In this document: positions 1 through 4,904 of the stretch, piece after piece | Layout of the letters: each line of letters starts with the position of its first letter | Position numbering within the stretch: the stretch's first letter is position 1 | Assembly (NCBI GenBank): GCA_964435025.1 | Contig: CAYSXL010000021.1 | Span: 1-9,312 of the forward strand | Reading direction: 5' to 3' | Length of the DNA stretch: 9,312 nucleotides | Source of the DNA: PWHW01 sp964435025 | GTDB lineage: Bacteria; Patescibacteriota; Minisyncoccia; Minisyncoccales; PWPS01 | Position numbers and translations under genes: made by a program | The notes under the pieces: model-generated | Database searches by the model: none | Seen by the model: the letters and a program-made list of their open reading frames with translations, nothing else | Told to the model about the DNA's origin: nothing

Positions 1-18
1 GTGGTAGAATTAGCCTGA
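1..18 (+). CDS. 3' end of an upstream gene, partial
   Basis: Frame 1 reads V-V-E-L-A and then a TGA stop at 16-18. That stop shares its A with the smpB start, giving a TGATG overlap. This arrangement is typical of translationally coupled genes, so an open reading frame probably enters the window from the left and ends here. Five codons are too few to identify the product. The reading frame itself could be chance; the overlap is the only support. Confidence 0.4.
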   Translation: MVELA

Positions 19-461
19 TGTCTACACTTGTCCAGAATAAAAAGGCCGGATTTAATTACCACATTTTAGAGAAAATGGAGGTGGGCTTGGTACTTTCGGG
101 TCACGAGGTAAAGGCGTTACGCGAGGGCAAAGCTTCTCTTCGCGGCTCCTATGTCACAATACAAGATGGAGAACTATACCTGATAAACTGCAACATCCCT
201 CCTTATCAACCCAAAAACACATCTCCCAATTACGACCCCAGAAGAAAAAGAAAACTCCTTCTTAAAAAGGAGGAAATTGCGCGGCTTATCGGAAAGACAA
301 AAGAGAAAGGAGCAACACTCATTCCTTTAAGGTTTTATACTAAAAGAAGAATGATAAAACTGGAAATATCCGTCGCCAAAGGAAAGAAAAAAATAGATAA
401 GAGAGAAACTATCAAAAAAAGAGAGATTGATAGAGATATTCAAAGAAAAATGAAAAGATAG
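18..461 (+). CDS. smpB: SsrA-binding protein SmpB
   Basis: SmpB binds the tRNA-like domain of tmRNA and carries it into ribosomes stalled on broken mRNAs (trans-translation). The 147-residue product has normal family length. It opens with the typical NKKAGFNYHILEKMEVGLVL stretch (residues 7-26), continues with GHEVKALREGKASL (28-41) and the LIGKTKEKGATLIPLRFY beta-barrel segment (90-107), and ends in a basic tail with KGKKKIDKRETIKKRE (121-136). In the family this tail enters the mRNA channel as a helix. The ATG at 18 is the natural start and overlaps the upstream stop, suggesting translational coupling. Its RNA partner ssrA lies about 1.2 kb away on the other strand. The gene ends 3 bp from the stop of rplT, tail to tail, with no room for a terminator between them. 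Confidence 0.97.
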   Translation: MSTLVQNKKAGFNYHILEKMEVGLVLSGHEVKALREGKASLRGSYVTIQDGELYLINCNIPPYQPKNTSPNYDPRRKRKLLLKKEEIARLIGKTKEKGATLIPLRFYTKRRMIKLEISVAKGKKKIDKRETIKKREIDRDIQRKMKR

Positions 462-464
462 CTC

Positions 465-812
465 TTACTTTTTAACTTCTTCCGTAATCTTAGAAAACGT
501 TTGCGGCCGATCTTTTGCCAAGGAGGCAAGAACCTTCCTGTCGAGGCCGATTTCTTTCTTTTTTAAGTTGTAAATAAATTCGCTATAAGTAGTTCCGTTT
601 TCCCTGCAAGCCGCATTTATAGCCACCGTCCAGGACTTTCTCATTTCTCTCTTTTTCGTCCTCCTGTCTCTGTACGTATAACTCCACGCCTTCATTAGCG
701 CCTCTTTTGCCGCTTTGAATTTTGATTTTCTTCCCCAGCGAAATCCTTTCACGTTCTTTAAGACGCTCTTTCTTCTTTTGTGTGCAGTATTTCCACGTTT
801 AACTCTTGGCAT
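465..812 (-). CDS. rplT: 50S ribosomal protein L20
   Basis: L20 is a 23S rRNA-binding protein needed early in large-subunit assembly. In several bacteria it also represses its own operon by binding the leader RNA. The 115-residue product has family length and the characteristic start MPRVKRGNTAHKRRKSVLK. It also has the GFRWGRKSKFKAAKEALMKAWSYTYRDRR region (residues 23-51) and the conserved C-terminal part IGLDRKVLASLA (88-99). It is the last gene of infC-rpmI-rplT, starting 7 nt after the rpmI stop. It ends 3 bp from the end of smpB on the other strand, so its transcript probably runs antisense into smpB. I see no RNA structure resembling an L20-binding leader, but I could not test that computationally. 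Confidence 0.98.
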   Translation of the reverse strand: MPRVKRGNTAHKRRKSVLKNVKGFRWGRKSKFKAAKEALMKAWSYTYRDRRTKKREMRKSWTVAINAACRENGTTYSEFIYNLKKKEIGLDRKVLASLAKDRPQTFSKITEEVKK

Positions 813-819
813 GATTGTT

Positions 820-1017
820 TTAATACGTTAGGGATTTTTTTATCTTCTTGGTCATTTCCTTGCTTGCTTCCTTAAGACGCCTAAGCTCTCTTCTTTTTTT
901 TCCTGTCAGTTTCGCGCGGTAATGCATTTGCCCGGAAAGACGGCGCAGTACCTTACCTTTTTTGGTAAGCTTGAATCTTTTGGAAACAGATTTTCTTGTT
1001 TTTGGTTTTGAAGTCAT
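820..1017 (-). CDS. rpmI: 50S ribosomal protein L35
   Basis: L35 is a small, very basic large-subunit protein. The 65-residue product matches the family in length and pattern: KPKTRKSVSKRFKLTKKGKV at residues 4-23, a histidine-containing HYRAKLTGKKRRELRRL centre (32-48), and a short basic tail. The ATG at 1017 follows the infC stop by only 4 nt, and the gene ends 7 nt before rplT, giving the classic infC-rpmI-rplT order. Composition is lysine- and arginine-rich as expected. Confidence 0.97.
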   Translation of the reverse strand: MTSKPKTRKSVSKRFKLTKKGKVLRRLSGQMHYRAKLTGKKRRELRRLKEASKEMTKKIKKSLTY

Positions 1018-1021
1018 TTTT

Positions 1022-1534
1022 TTATCCTTTAGAGATGGTGGTTGTTAATCCTCGGGGTTCTTTGCTTATTGCTTTTTCGATTTTGATATCCATTTTCTCT
1101 TGTAGTTTTTCAAGAAATCGGTTCATCTTCTCTCTCGCCACATCCTGGAGAGCTTTTTGTCTGCCTTTCAGGGGGAGTACTATCTTTACGGAATCTCCTC
1201 CGTTCAAAAATTTTTCCGCCGATTTTATTCTCGTTTCCATATCGTGGTCGGAAATTGAGAATCCAAGACGTATTGATTTTACTTGTGGTTTGTTTGCTTT
1301 TTCCTGTTTCTTCTTTTTTTTATTCTCCTCGTAAGCATACTTTCCATAATCGATAACCTTGCAAACAGGAGGTTCCACATTATCCGTAACCTGCACAAGA
1401 TCCAACCCTCTTTCCTTGGCTACCTCCATTGCCTTTTTAATGGGAACTACACCAAAATGCTCTCCTTCTCCCGCTACAAGCCGTACTTCTTTTGCTCGTA
1501 TATTTTCGTTAACCGGTGTTTTTTTCTTTTTCAA
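1022..1534 (-). CDS. infC: Translation initiation factor IF-3, non-ATG start
   Basis: IF3 binds the 30S subunit, prevents premature 50S joining and checks start codon and initiator tRNA. The 170-residue product has the N-terminal domain (VNENIRAKEVRLV at residues 8-20, GLDLVQVTDNVEPPVCKVIDYGKYAYEE at 43-70). A lysine-rich linker and the C-terminal domain follow (VKSIRLGFSISDHDMETRIKSAEKFL at 85-110, VKIVLPLKGRQ at 116-126). No ATG can start this protein: the first in-frame ATG is codon 36, inside the N-terminal domain. I use the TTG at 1534. In-frame ATC and ATA codons lie immediately upstream, before a TAA. A rare infC start codon underlies IF3 autoregulation in Escherichia coli (AUU), so the same control is plausible here. 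There is no clear Shine-Dalgarno sequence. Confidence 0.96.
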   Translation of the reverse strand: MKKKKTPVNENIRAKEVRLVAGEGEHFGVVPIKKAMEVAKERGLDLVQVTDNVEPPVCKVIDYGKYAYEENKKKKKQEKANKPQVKSIRLGFSISDHDMETRIKSAEKFLNGGDSVKIVLPLKGRQKALQDVAREKMNRFLEKLQEKMDIKIEKAISKEPRGLTTTISKG

Positions 1535-1636
1535 GATTATTTTTGATTATTTATTACTTCTTTCGCAAACAAAGCTCTAAAATCAAGATAAAGGGAAGAA
1601 CCCCTAAAACTGTAAAATTTAGCTACTGCTTTGCGA

Positions 1637-1986
1637 TGTGGAGATGGGGAGATTGAACCCCCGTCCAAGACATCAAGCGAAATAAATCTACAAGCTTAGT
1701 CCGGTTGTTACAAGGCAAGATCCGTAACCGGACGAAGACCTCTTGCCCGTGAACCTCTTATTGTTTCGGGTTTTAAGGAGAGTTCGTTCCTTAAAACTCT
1801 ATCCTCATATATGACACTCCTTATCGCCTATGAGGAATCAGCGAGGGAATGCCCGCTCTTATGCTACAGAAGCTAAAGCGGGTTCTTCTTCAAATAAGTT
1901 GGCACTTATTTTAAATACAGGATTATAGAGACTGCACTCTGCTTGCATTATCCACTTGTAAATGTCCTGTCGAAACGTGCATCCCC
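1637..1986 (-). ncRNA. ssrA: tmRNA (one-piece)
   Basis: tmRNA acts as both tRNA and mRNA to release stalled ribosomes and tag the unfinished protein. On the minus strand the RNA starts GGGGATG (1986-1980), which pairs with CATCTCC (1646-1640) near the 3' end. GTTTCGACAGGAC follows close to the 5' end, and GACTAAGC plus a T-arm (GGACGGGGGTTCAATC) lie near the 3' end. The tag frame (1859-1903) reads ANLFEEEPALASVA then TAA. Three H-type pseudoknots can be drawn: 1803-1809/1829-1835 with 1824-1827/1841-1844; 1773-1779/1788-1794 with 1780-1784/1795-1799; and 1699-1706/1726-1733 with 1714-1720/1741-1747. The 3' CCA is not fully encoded (A-C-A at 1639-1637). There is no intron or permuted arrangement. 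Ends are accurate to a few bases. Confidence 0.96.
1859..1903 (-). other. tmRNA proteolysis-tag reading frame
   Basis: The resume codon is GCC (1903-1901), preceded by ATAAGT, comparable to the TAGTC box before the resume codon in Escherichia coli. The frame gives ANLFEEEPALASVA, 14 residues, and stops at TAA (1861-1859). With the alanine carried by tmRNA the full tag would be 15 residues. It is rich in glutamate in the middle and ends in small nonpolar residues, as expected for recognition by ClpXP- or FtsH-type proteases. It ends in SVA rather than the commoner LAA. Confidence 0.88.
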
Positions 1987-2003
1987 ATATATAGGGCTCC
2001 CCT

Positions 2004-2032
2004 AATATACACGAAAAATGCTTTTTCGTCAA
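2004..2032 (-). promoter_or_regulatory. sigma70-type promoter of ssrA
   Basis: On the minus strand TTGACG (2032-2027) and TATATT (2009-2004) are separated by exactly 17 bases. Each hexamer differs from consensus at one position. Transcription would begin near 1997, giving a leader of about 10 nt that RNase P would remove to make the mature 5' end at 1986. This is the strongest promoter in the window, as suits an abundant RNA. An 8-bp perfect inverted repeat fills the spacer and is listed separately. Confidence 0.8.
2011..2029. repeat. Perfect inverted repeat inside the ssrA promoter
   Basis: ACGAAAAA (2011-2018) and TTTTTCGT (2022-2029) are perfect reverse complements around a 3-base centre (TGC). 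The dyad covers nearly all of the spacer and three bases of the -35 hexamer. It could be an operator, a DNA-shape element with phased A/T tracts, or chance in AT-rich DNA. On the RNA level it might also be a weak hairpin ending transcripts arriving from the MFS gene. Confidence 0.55.
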
Positions 2033-2050
2033 GGAGAAAAAGAAAATAAT

Positions 2051-2168
2051 AAATGACAAAAAAATGACCAGTGGCAAAGCCCAAACTCTAAAGAAATGAC
2101 AAATGTCAAAGCCCAAATAACAAAAATCCGTTTGTGATTTGGCATTTGGAAATTTGGTATTTGTCATT
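2051..2168. repeat. Dispersed intergenic repeat, copy 1
   Basis: This gene-free stretch between the ssrA promoter and the MFS stop is built of short words: AAATGACAAA at 2051-2060 and 2094-2103, CAAATAACAAA at 2114-2124, TTTGGCATTT at 2138-2147 and TTTGTCATT at 2160-2168. Left-side words are roughly reverse complements of right-side words, so the unit can fold into an imperfect hairpin. The same words in the same order recur at 6420-6521, which shows that this is a repeat family rather than unique sequence. It begins about 8 bp beyond the MFS stop codon. No protein is encoded. Confidence 0.75.
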
Positions 2169-2175
2169 GAAGCCC

Positions 2176-2778
2176 TTAGTCCTCTTCCGTCCCGTCCTGA
2201 AGCCAAGGATCATTGCGTATCGCCCAGTAAACAAGAGCTGTAGAAAGAAAAGTAATAAGCGCAACTACAATAAATACTATCTCAAATCCCAGAAAAGCGG
2301 CAATAACTCCTCCGAAGATTGCCGAAAATCCATAAGCAAACCCCATTCCCGTACTCTGTAAACTCCAAGTATAGGCTTCCCAGTGCTTATCGACATGTCT
2401 TGTGAAAATCCCACTTATAGCGGGAATCGACAACGCGAGACCAATCCCCCTCACTATTTCAAGCAGGAAAATGTGCCACATTTGCGTAGCAAGAAGATAA
2501 AGAAAAGGGACGAGAGTGGCAATAAGGGTTCCTTTAAGAAGCAGAGCCATGTCATCGTGTTCTCCTCTCACCACGTCCATACTGTACGCTAAAAACGGTT
2601 GAATCGCAGACTTCACCAGCCAGTGTACTCCTACGGCAATTCCCACCATCTCTACCGTTCCTCCTTGGATTTGCTCTGTAACGAAAATAGCAAAAATGGG
2701 GGCTATAAGACCCCATCCGGCATGGATGAAGAAATTGGTGATAATCAGCTTTATTATTAATTTATTGGGTTTCACCAT
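2176..2778 (-). CDS. Half-length MFS-type membrane protein (six helices)
   Basis: The 200-residue product is strongly hydrophobic, with about six membrane helices: roughly residues 8-29, 42-64, 78-97, 102-124, 140-165 and 168-190. The loop after helix 2 (YSMDVVRGEHDD, residues 65-76) resembles the MFS motif A loop, and GFAYGFSAIFGGVIAAFLG (151-169) is MFS-like. Typical MFS transporters have 12 helices and about 400 residues, so this is one half. It might work as a dimer, be a natural short type, or have lost its second half; the repeat begins right after the stop. The ATG at 2778 overlaps the end of the HD-domain remnant upstream. A GGAG lies 14 nt ahead, too far to be a strong ribosome binding site. 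The substrate cannot be told. Confidence 0.8.
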   Translation of the reverse strand: MVKPNKLIIKLIITNFFIHAGWGLIAPIFAIFVTEQIQGGTVEMVGIAVGVHWLVKSAIQPFLAYSMDVVRGEHDDMALLLKGTLIATLVPFLYLLATQMWHIFLLEIVRGIGLALSIPAISGIFTRHVDKHWEAYTWSLQSTGMGFAYGFSAIFGGVIAAFLGFEIVFIVVALITFLSTALVYWAIRNDPWLQDGTEED

Positions 2779-3019
2779 AAGGAAGCTTTATTCTCCAAAT
2801 CTTCCTCGATTTCTTTCAGAAATTTAAGAAGATGAGAATCGTCAATAATCTCTTTTCTCCTCCTTTATAGCAATTGCATCGGTAGAAGTAAAATCCGGCG
2901 AATGCACCTCGCATATATTATGAAGAAGAGCGATTTTCATCGCTCTCTCTATGTCAAAGCCTTCTTTCCTTTTCTTTGAGAATAACCACATCCGTTAGAG
3001 GCTTCAATAGATTCTTCAT
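2772..3019 (-). pseudogene. Broken HD-domain phosphohydrolase gene
   Basis: Three reading-frame pieces follow one another. An ATG at 3019 overlaps the greA TGA (ATGA) and gives MKNLLKPL before going out of frame. A second piece (2991-2842, 49 codons) reads MWLFSKKRKEGFDIERAMKI and then ALLHNICEVHSPDF, which matches the central helix of YfbR-like HD hydrolases (usually xALxHDxxEV). A third piece, in another frame, reads DDSHLLKFLKEIEEDLENKA and ends at TGA 2774-2772, just inside the MFS gene. The N-terminal part carrying the first metal-binding histidine is missing, and the HD pair has become HN. Two frameshifts, a deletion and a lost metal ligand point to a decayed gene rather than a sequencing slip. 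The ATGA overlap with greA suggests it was once part of a greA-HD-MFS operon. Confidence 0.75.
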
Positions 3020-3477
3020 TTGTAACGAACTTTTTTAATTTTATAAACAACTTGTATCTTTGAAGAAACCGTTATTTCGTCCCCCTCCTTGGCACCGAGA
3101 AGTGCCTTTCCCACGGGAGATTCATCGGAAATTCTCCCGAGTACGGGGTCAGCTTCCATAGTTCCCACAACAACAAACTCGTCTTCCTGCCCCCCCGCTT
3201 CTATAGTAACCTTTGCCCCAAGCTTAACCTCTTTACAATTTTTGGAAGAGGATTTAATTATTTCCGTGTTTCTTAAAACTTCATCGAGTTTTGCTATTTT
3301 TTCCTCCAGAAGACCCAGTTCTCTTCTAAAGGCGAGATATTCAGGGTTAAGTTCCTCGGAGTGAAGTGCCTCCGGGGTGTTTTTTAATTTTTCCTTTTTC
3401 TTTACTCTCAACTCCTCATATTCTTTCTTTACCTTTTCAAATCCGTCTTTAGTCAAATAATATTTTTTGTTTCCCAT
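3016..3477 (-). CDS. greA: Transcription elongation factor GreA
   Basis: GreA inserts a coiled coil into the secondary channel of RNA polymerase and stimulates cleavage of backtracked RNA. The 153-residue product has the N-terminal coiled coil (LTKDGFEKVKKEYEELR at residues 8-24, then LAFRRELGLLEEKIAKLDEVL at 48-68). The FKBP-like C-terminal domain carries the signature ISDESPVGKALLGAKEGDEI at 116-135. The tip loop is unusual: SEELNPEY replaces the family's DLSENAEY, so the canonical acidic positions are shifted. Start at ATG 3477; the GTG seven bases upstream is out of frame. No clear ribosome binding site is present. A candidate promoter lies at 3669-3696 and a hairpin sits just before the gene. 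The stop overlaps the start of the HD remnant. Confidence 0.95.
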   Translation of the reverse strand: MGNKKYYLTKDGFEKVKKEYEELRVKKKEKLKNTPEALHSEELNPEYLAFRRELGLLEEKIAKLDEVLRNTEIIKSSSKNCKEVKLGAKVTIEAGGQEDEFVVVGTMEADPVLGRISDESPVGKALLGAKEGDEITVSSKIQVVYKIKKVRYK

Positions 3478-3489
3478 ATGGCACTAAAT

Positions 3490-3520
3490 AAAAATTAATC
3501 CCCGTCTTTGTTGATGGGGA
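3490..3520 (-). terminator. Hairpin followed by T-rich tract, upstream of greA
   Basis: On the minus strand TCCCCATC (3520-3513) pairs with GACGGGGA (3506-3499, one G-T pair) across a 6-base loop. It is followed by TTAATTTTTATTT. The form resembles an intrinsic terminator for transcripts coming from mgtC. It lies only 22 bp before the greA ATG, however, so it could equally be a leader structure or attenuator of greA. The T-tract is interrupted. Confidence 0.4.
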
Positions 3521-3589
3521 GTTTTGTGGTATTTTCGTTTTCTTTGAAAAAATCTATTCCTCCCCCTAATCAATATCAAATATCGTAAG

Positions 3590-3609
3590 GCAAAGCACAA
3601 TCGCTTTGC
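3590..3609. repeat. Short hairpin in the mgtC-greA gap
   Basis: GCAAAGC (3590-3596) and GCTTTGC (3603-3609) form a perfect 7-bp stem with a 6-base loop. Outside it TATCG (3581-3585) and CGATA (3609-3613) could extend the structure with a bulge. It lacks a T-tract on either side, so it is not an ordinary terminator. It would lie in the leader of greA if transcription starts at the promoter given below. The rest of the 250-bp gap shows nothing else recognisable. Confidence 0.4.
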
Positions 3610-3668
3610 GATAGTTTAGTGAAGAATTTCCCCTTTTTTTACAATTTAACTCTCTCATAGATGCCGAA

Positions 3669-3696
3669 GTTTTACATTTTTCAGCTTCTTTGTCAA
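3669..3696 (-). promoter_or_regulatory. Candidate greA promoter
   Basis: On the minus strand a perfect TTGACA (3696-3691) is followed after 16 bases by TAAAAC (3674-3669), a four-of-six match to the -10 consensus. Transcription would start near 3661, giving greA a leader of about 185 nt that contains both hairpins listed here. The -35 box is convincing and the -10 box is moderate. Confidence 0.45.
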
Positions 3697-3730
3697 GCAA
3701 CCGGATTAAACCATAACAAACCCCAAGTTT

Positions 3731-4195
3731 CTACTCATCTTCTCCTTTTTCTTTTCTTATAAACCTGTTCTCAAAGGCGGTAATACCGTGGAAAACAAAC
3801 AAAGTAAGTAGTACCGCAAAAAGGGCAGGGAGGTATAATTTTACTCCCACTGCGGCTCCAACGGCGGCAGTAATCCAGAGGCCCGCAGCAGTGGTAATAC
3901 CTTCGACTTCGAACTGCCTTTTTATAATAAGCCCTCCCCCGATAAATCCAACGCCGACAACAACAGCGGCAAGTACACGAGAAGGATCAAAGCTTATTTC
4001 CACGCCTCCAAATTCATAAAATACGTGGTACCCGAGTATAATAAAAAGGGTAGCACCGAGAGAAACAAGGGCATGGGTTTTCATGCCTGCCGGCTTGTTC
4101 CTATACTCCCTTTCTATTCCTAGAAGCGCTCCGAAGAGGAGAGCTATGAAAAGTTGTAAAAATATTTCCGCGTTTGTTATTATTTCTGCCGTCAT
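3731..4195 (-). CDS. MgtC/SapB-family inner-membrane protein, short form
   Basis: The product has the family's membrane domain: LFGALLGIEREYRNKPAGMK, then THALVSLGA (about residues 20-48 from the ATG), GVGFIGGGLI (83-92) and EGITTAAGLWITAAVGAAVG (98-117). Four to five hydrophobic helices are apparent, and the C-terminus ends in a charged stretch (RKEKGEDE). At 154 residues it lacks the C-terminal cytoplasmic domain of full-length MgtC, as in SapB/YhiD-type proteins. MgtC itself is linked to magnesium limitation and inhibition of ATP synthase, but the role of short bacterial forms is uncertain. I chose ATG 4195 rather than the TTG at 4225. The result starts like other family members, and TTGACA at 4225-4220 looks like a promoter element. 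No ribosome binding site is evident. Confidence 0.88.
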   Translation of the reverse strand: MTAEIITNAEIFLQLFIALLFGALLGIEREYRNKPAGMKTHALVSLGATLFIILGYHVFYEFGGVEISFDPSRVLAAVVVGVGFIGGGLIIKRQFEVEGITTAAGLWITAAVGAAVGVKLYLPALFAVLLTLFVFHGITAFENRFIRKEKGEDE

Positions 4196-4238
4196 TTTAT
4201 ATTTTTTTATTATCCGATTTGTCAACCTTTTGATTATA
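4196..4238 (-). promoter_or_regulatory. Candidate mgtC promoter region
   Basis: Two overlapping possibilities exist on the minus strand. A perfect TATAAT (4238-4233), inside the palindrome GATTATAATC, would start transcription about 30 nt before the ATG, but I see no good -35 for it. A perfect TTGACA (4225-4220) is followed after 18 bases by TATAAA (4201-4196), but this would start transcription downstream of the ATG at 4195. That makes it unsuitable unless the start is mis-assigned. Confidence 0.35.
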
Positions 4239-4240
4239 AT

Positions 4241-4900
4241 CTACTCTTTTCGAGCTATAATGTAAAGATTTCGCTCCGCTTTCCTGACAACCACATCTTC
4301 TTCTTCCGGGAAAAGACCGGCGTTTGCACAAAGAGCGGAAAGCTCCCCCTTTTTAAAAATGTAATAATATCTTCTTCTTTTCAAAATAAAATCTCGTACT
4401 CCAAAAGGAGAAAACAGATTACGAAGCGCGTTTTTTGCAAGAAAAAGTTTACTTCCCTTCCCTATTTCCCAAACGGTTAAAAAAATTCGCCCCCCGGGTT
4501 TTAGTACCCGCTTCATTTCAAGAACGGCTTGCAAGCGGTATCTGTAAGACGGAATCTGATGAATAACAGCAATTCCGTAAACTTTATCAAAAGATTCATT
4601 TTTAAAAGGAAGAGACAGTGCGTCACCAACATAAAAATTCTTTTTAGGAAACCTTTTTTCAGCCTCCTCTATTATTTTCTCGGAAAAATCCACTCCTTTG
4701 TAGTCTGTCCCCTCAAGATATTTGGAAAATCTTCCGTTTCCGCAGCCCACATCAAGTATTCTTTCTCCCTTTTTAGCGTAGTCAAAGAGAAATTTCATTT
4801 CCGGCCATAAGCGATCTCTCGTACTTGCAAAAGAAGAAGATACAAGGTTATAATCTTCTCGCAGATCACTCATTATTTTTCGAGCAAATTTTGTTTTCAT
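4241..4900 (-). CDS. Trm9/ALKBH8-like SAM-dependent methyltransferase
   Basis: This is a class I methyltransferase of 219 residues. Motif I is ILDVGCGNGRFSKYL (residues 48-62), the acidic end of strand 2 is GVDFSEKII (69-77), and the post-I region is VGDALSLPFKNESFD (91-105). Several features point to the Trm9/ALKBH8 branch rather than a generic methyltransferase. These are an N-terminal FASTRDRLWPEM (24-35), YGIAVIHQI (108-116), VLKPGGRIFLTVWE (132-145), and a C-terminal RRYYYIFKKGELSALCANAG (176-195) ending in NLYIIARK. Trm9 methylates cm5U34 of tRNA to mcm5U34. It is divergent from elp3, whose product makes cm5U34, which strengthens the assignment. Eukaryotic Trm9 needs Trm112, which is not in the window. 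I chose ATG 4900; ATG 4873 is possible. The open frame extends upstream to 5020, but only antisense to elp3. Confidence 0.8.
   Translation of the reverse strand: MKTKFARKIMSDLREDYNLVSSSFASTRDRLWPEMKFLFDYAKKGERILDVGCGNGRFSKYLEGTDYKGVDFSEKIIEEAEKRFPKKNFYVGDALSLPFKNESFDKVYGIAVIHQIPSYRYRLQAVLEMKRVLKPGGRIFLTVWEIGKGSKLFLAKNALRNLFSPFGVRDFILKRRRYYYIFKKGELSALCANAGLFPEEEDVVVRKAERNLYIIARKE
4825..4854 (+). promoter_or_regulatory. Candidate elp3 promoter inside the methyltransferase gene
   Basis: TTGCAA (4825-4830) is followed after 18 bases by a perfect TATAAT (4849-4854). Transcription would begin near 4861, giving a leader of about 44 nt before the elp3 ATG at 4905. The promoter lies within the first codons of the divergent methyltransferase gene. 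Confidence 0.5.
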
Positions 4901-4904
4901 TTTT

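Noticed and set aside
996..1334. Open frame of 112 codons on the plus strand, rich in hydrophobic residues
   Set aside because: It is the antisense of infC; the hydrophobicity comes from reading lysine-rich codons backwards.
1859..2206. Open frame of 115 codons on the minus strand
   Set aside because: It runs through the tmRNA gene and promoter. Only its last 14 codons are translated, as the tag; the rest is structural RNA and repeat.
2842..2991. A genuine 49-residue small protein from the HD core
   Set aside because: It consists of the middle of a larger domain with the metal site broken, flanked by out-of-frame remains of the same domain.
4196..4225. TTG start giving a 164-residue MgtC protein
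   Set aside because: The ten extra residues (TNRIIKKYK) are unlike the family's start, and the TTG is the beginning of a perfect TTGACA. The ATG at 4195 is preferred.
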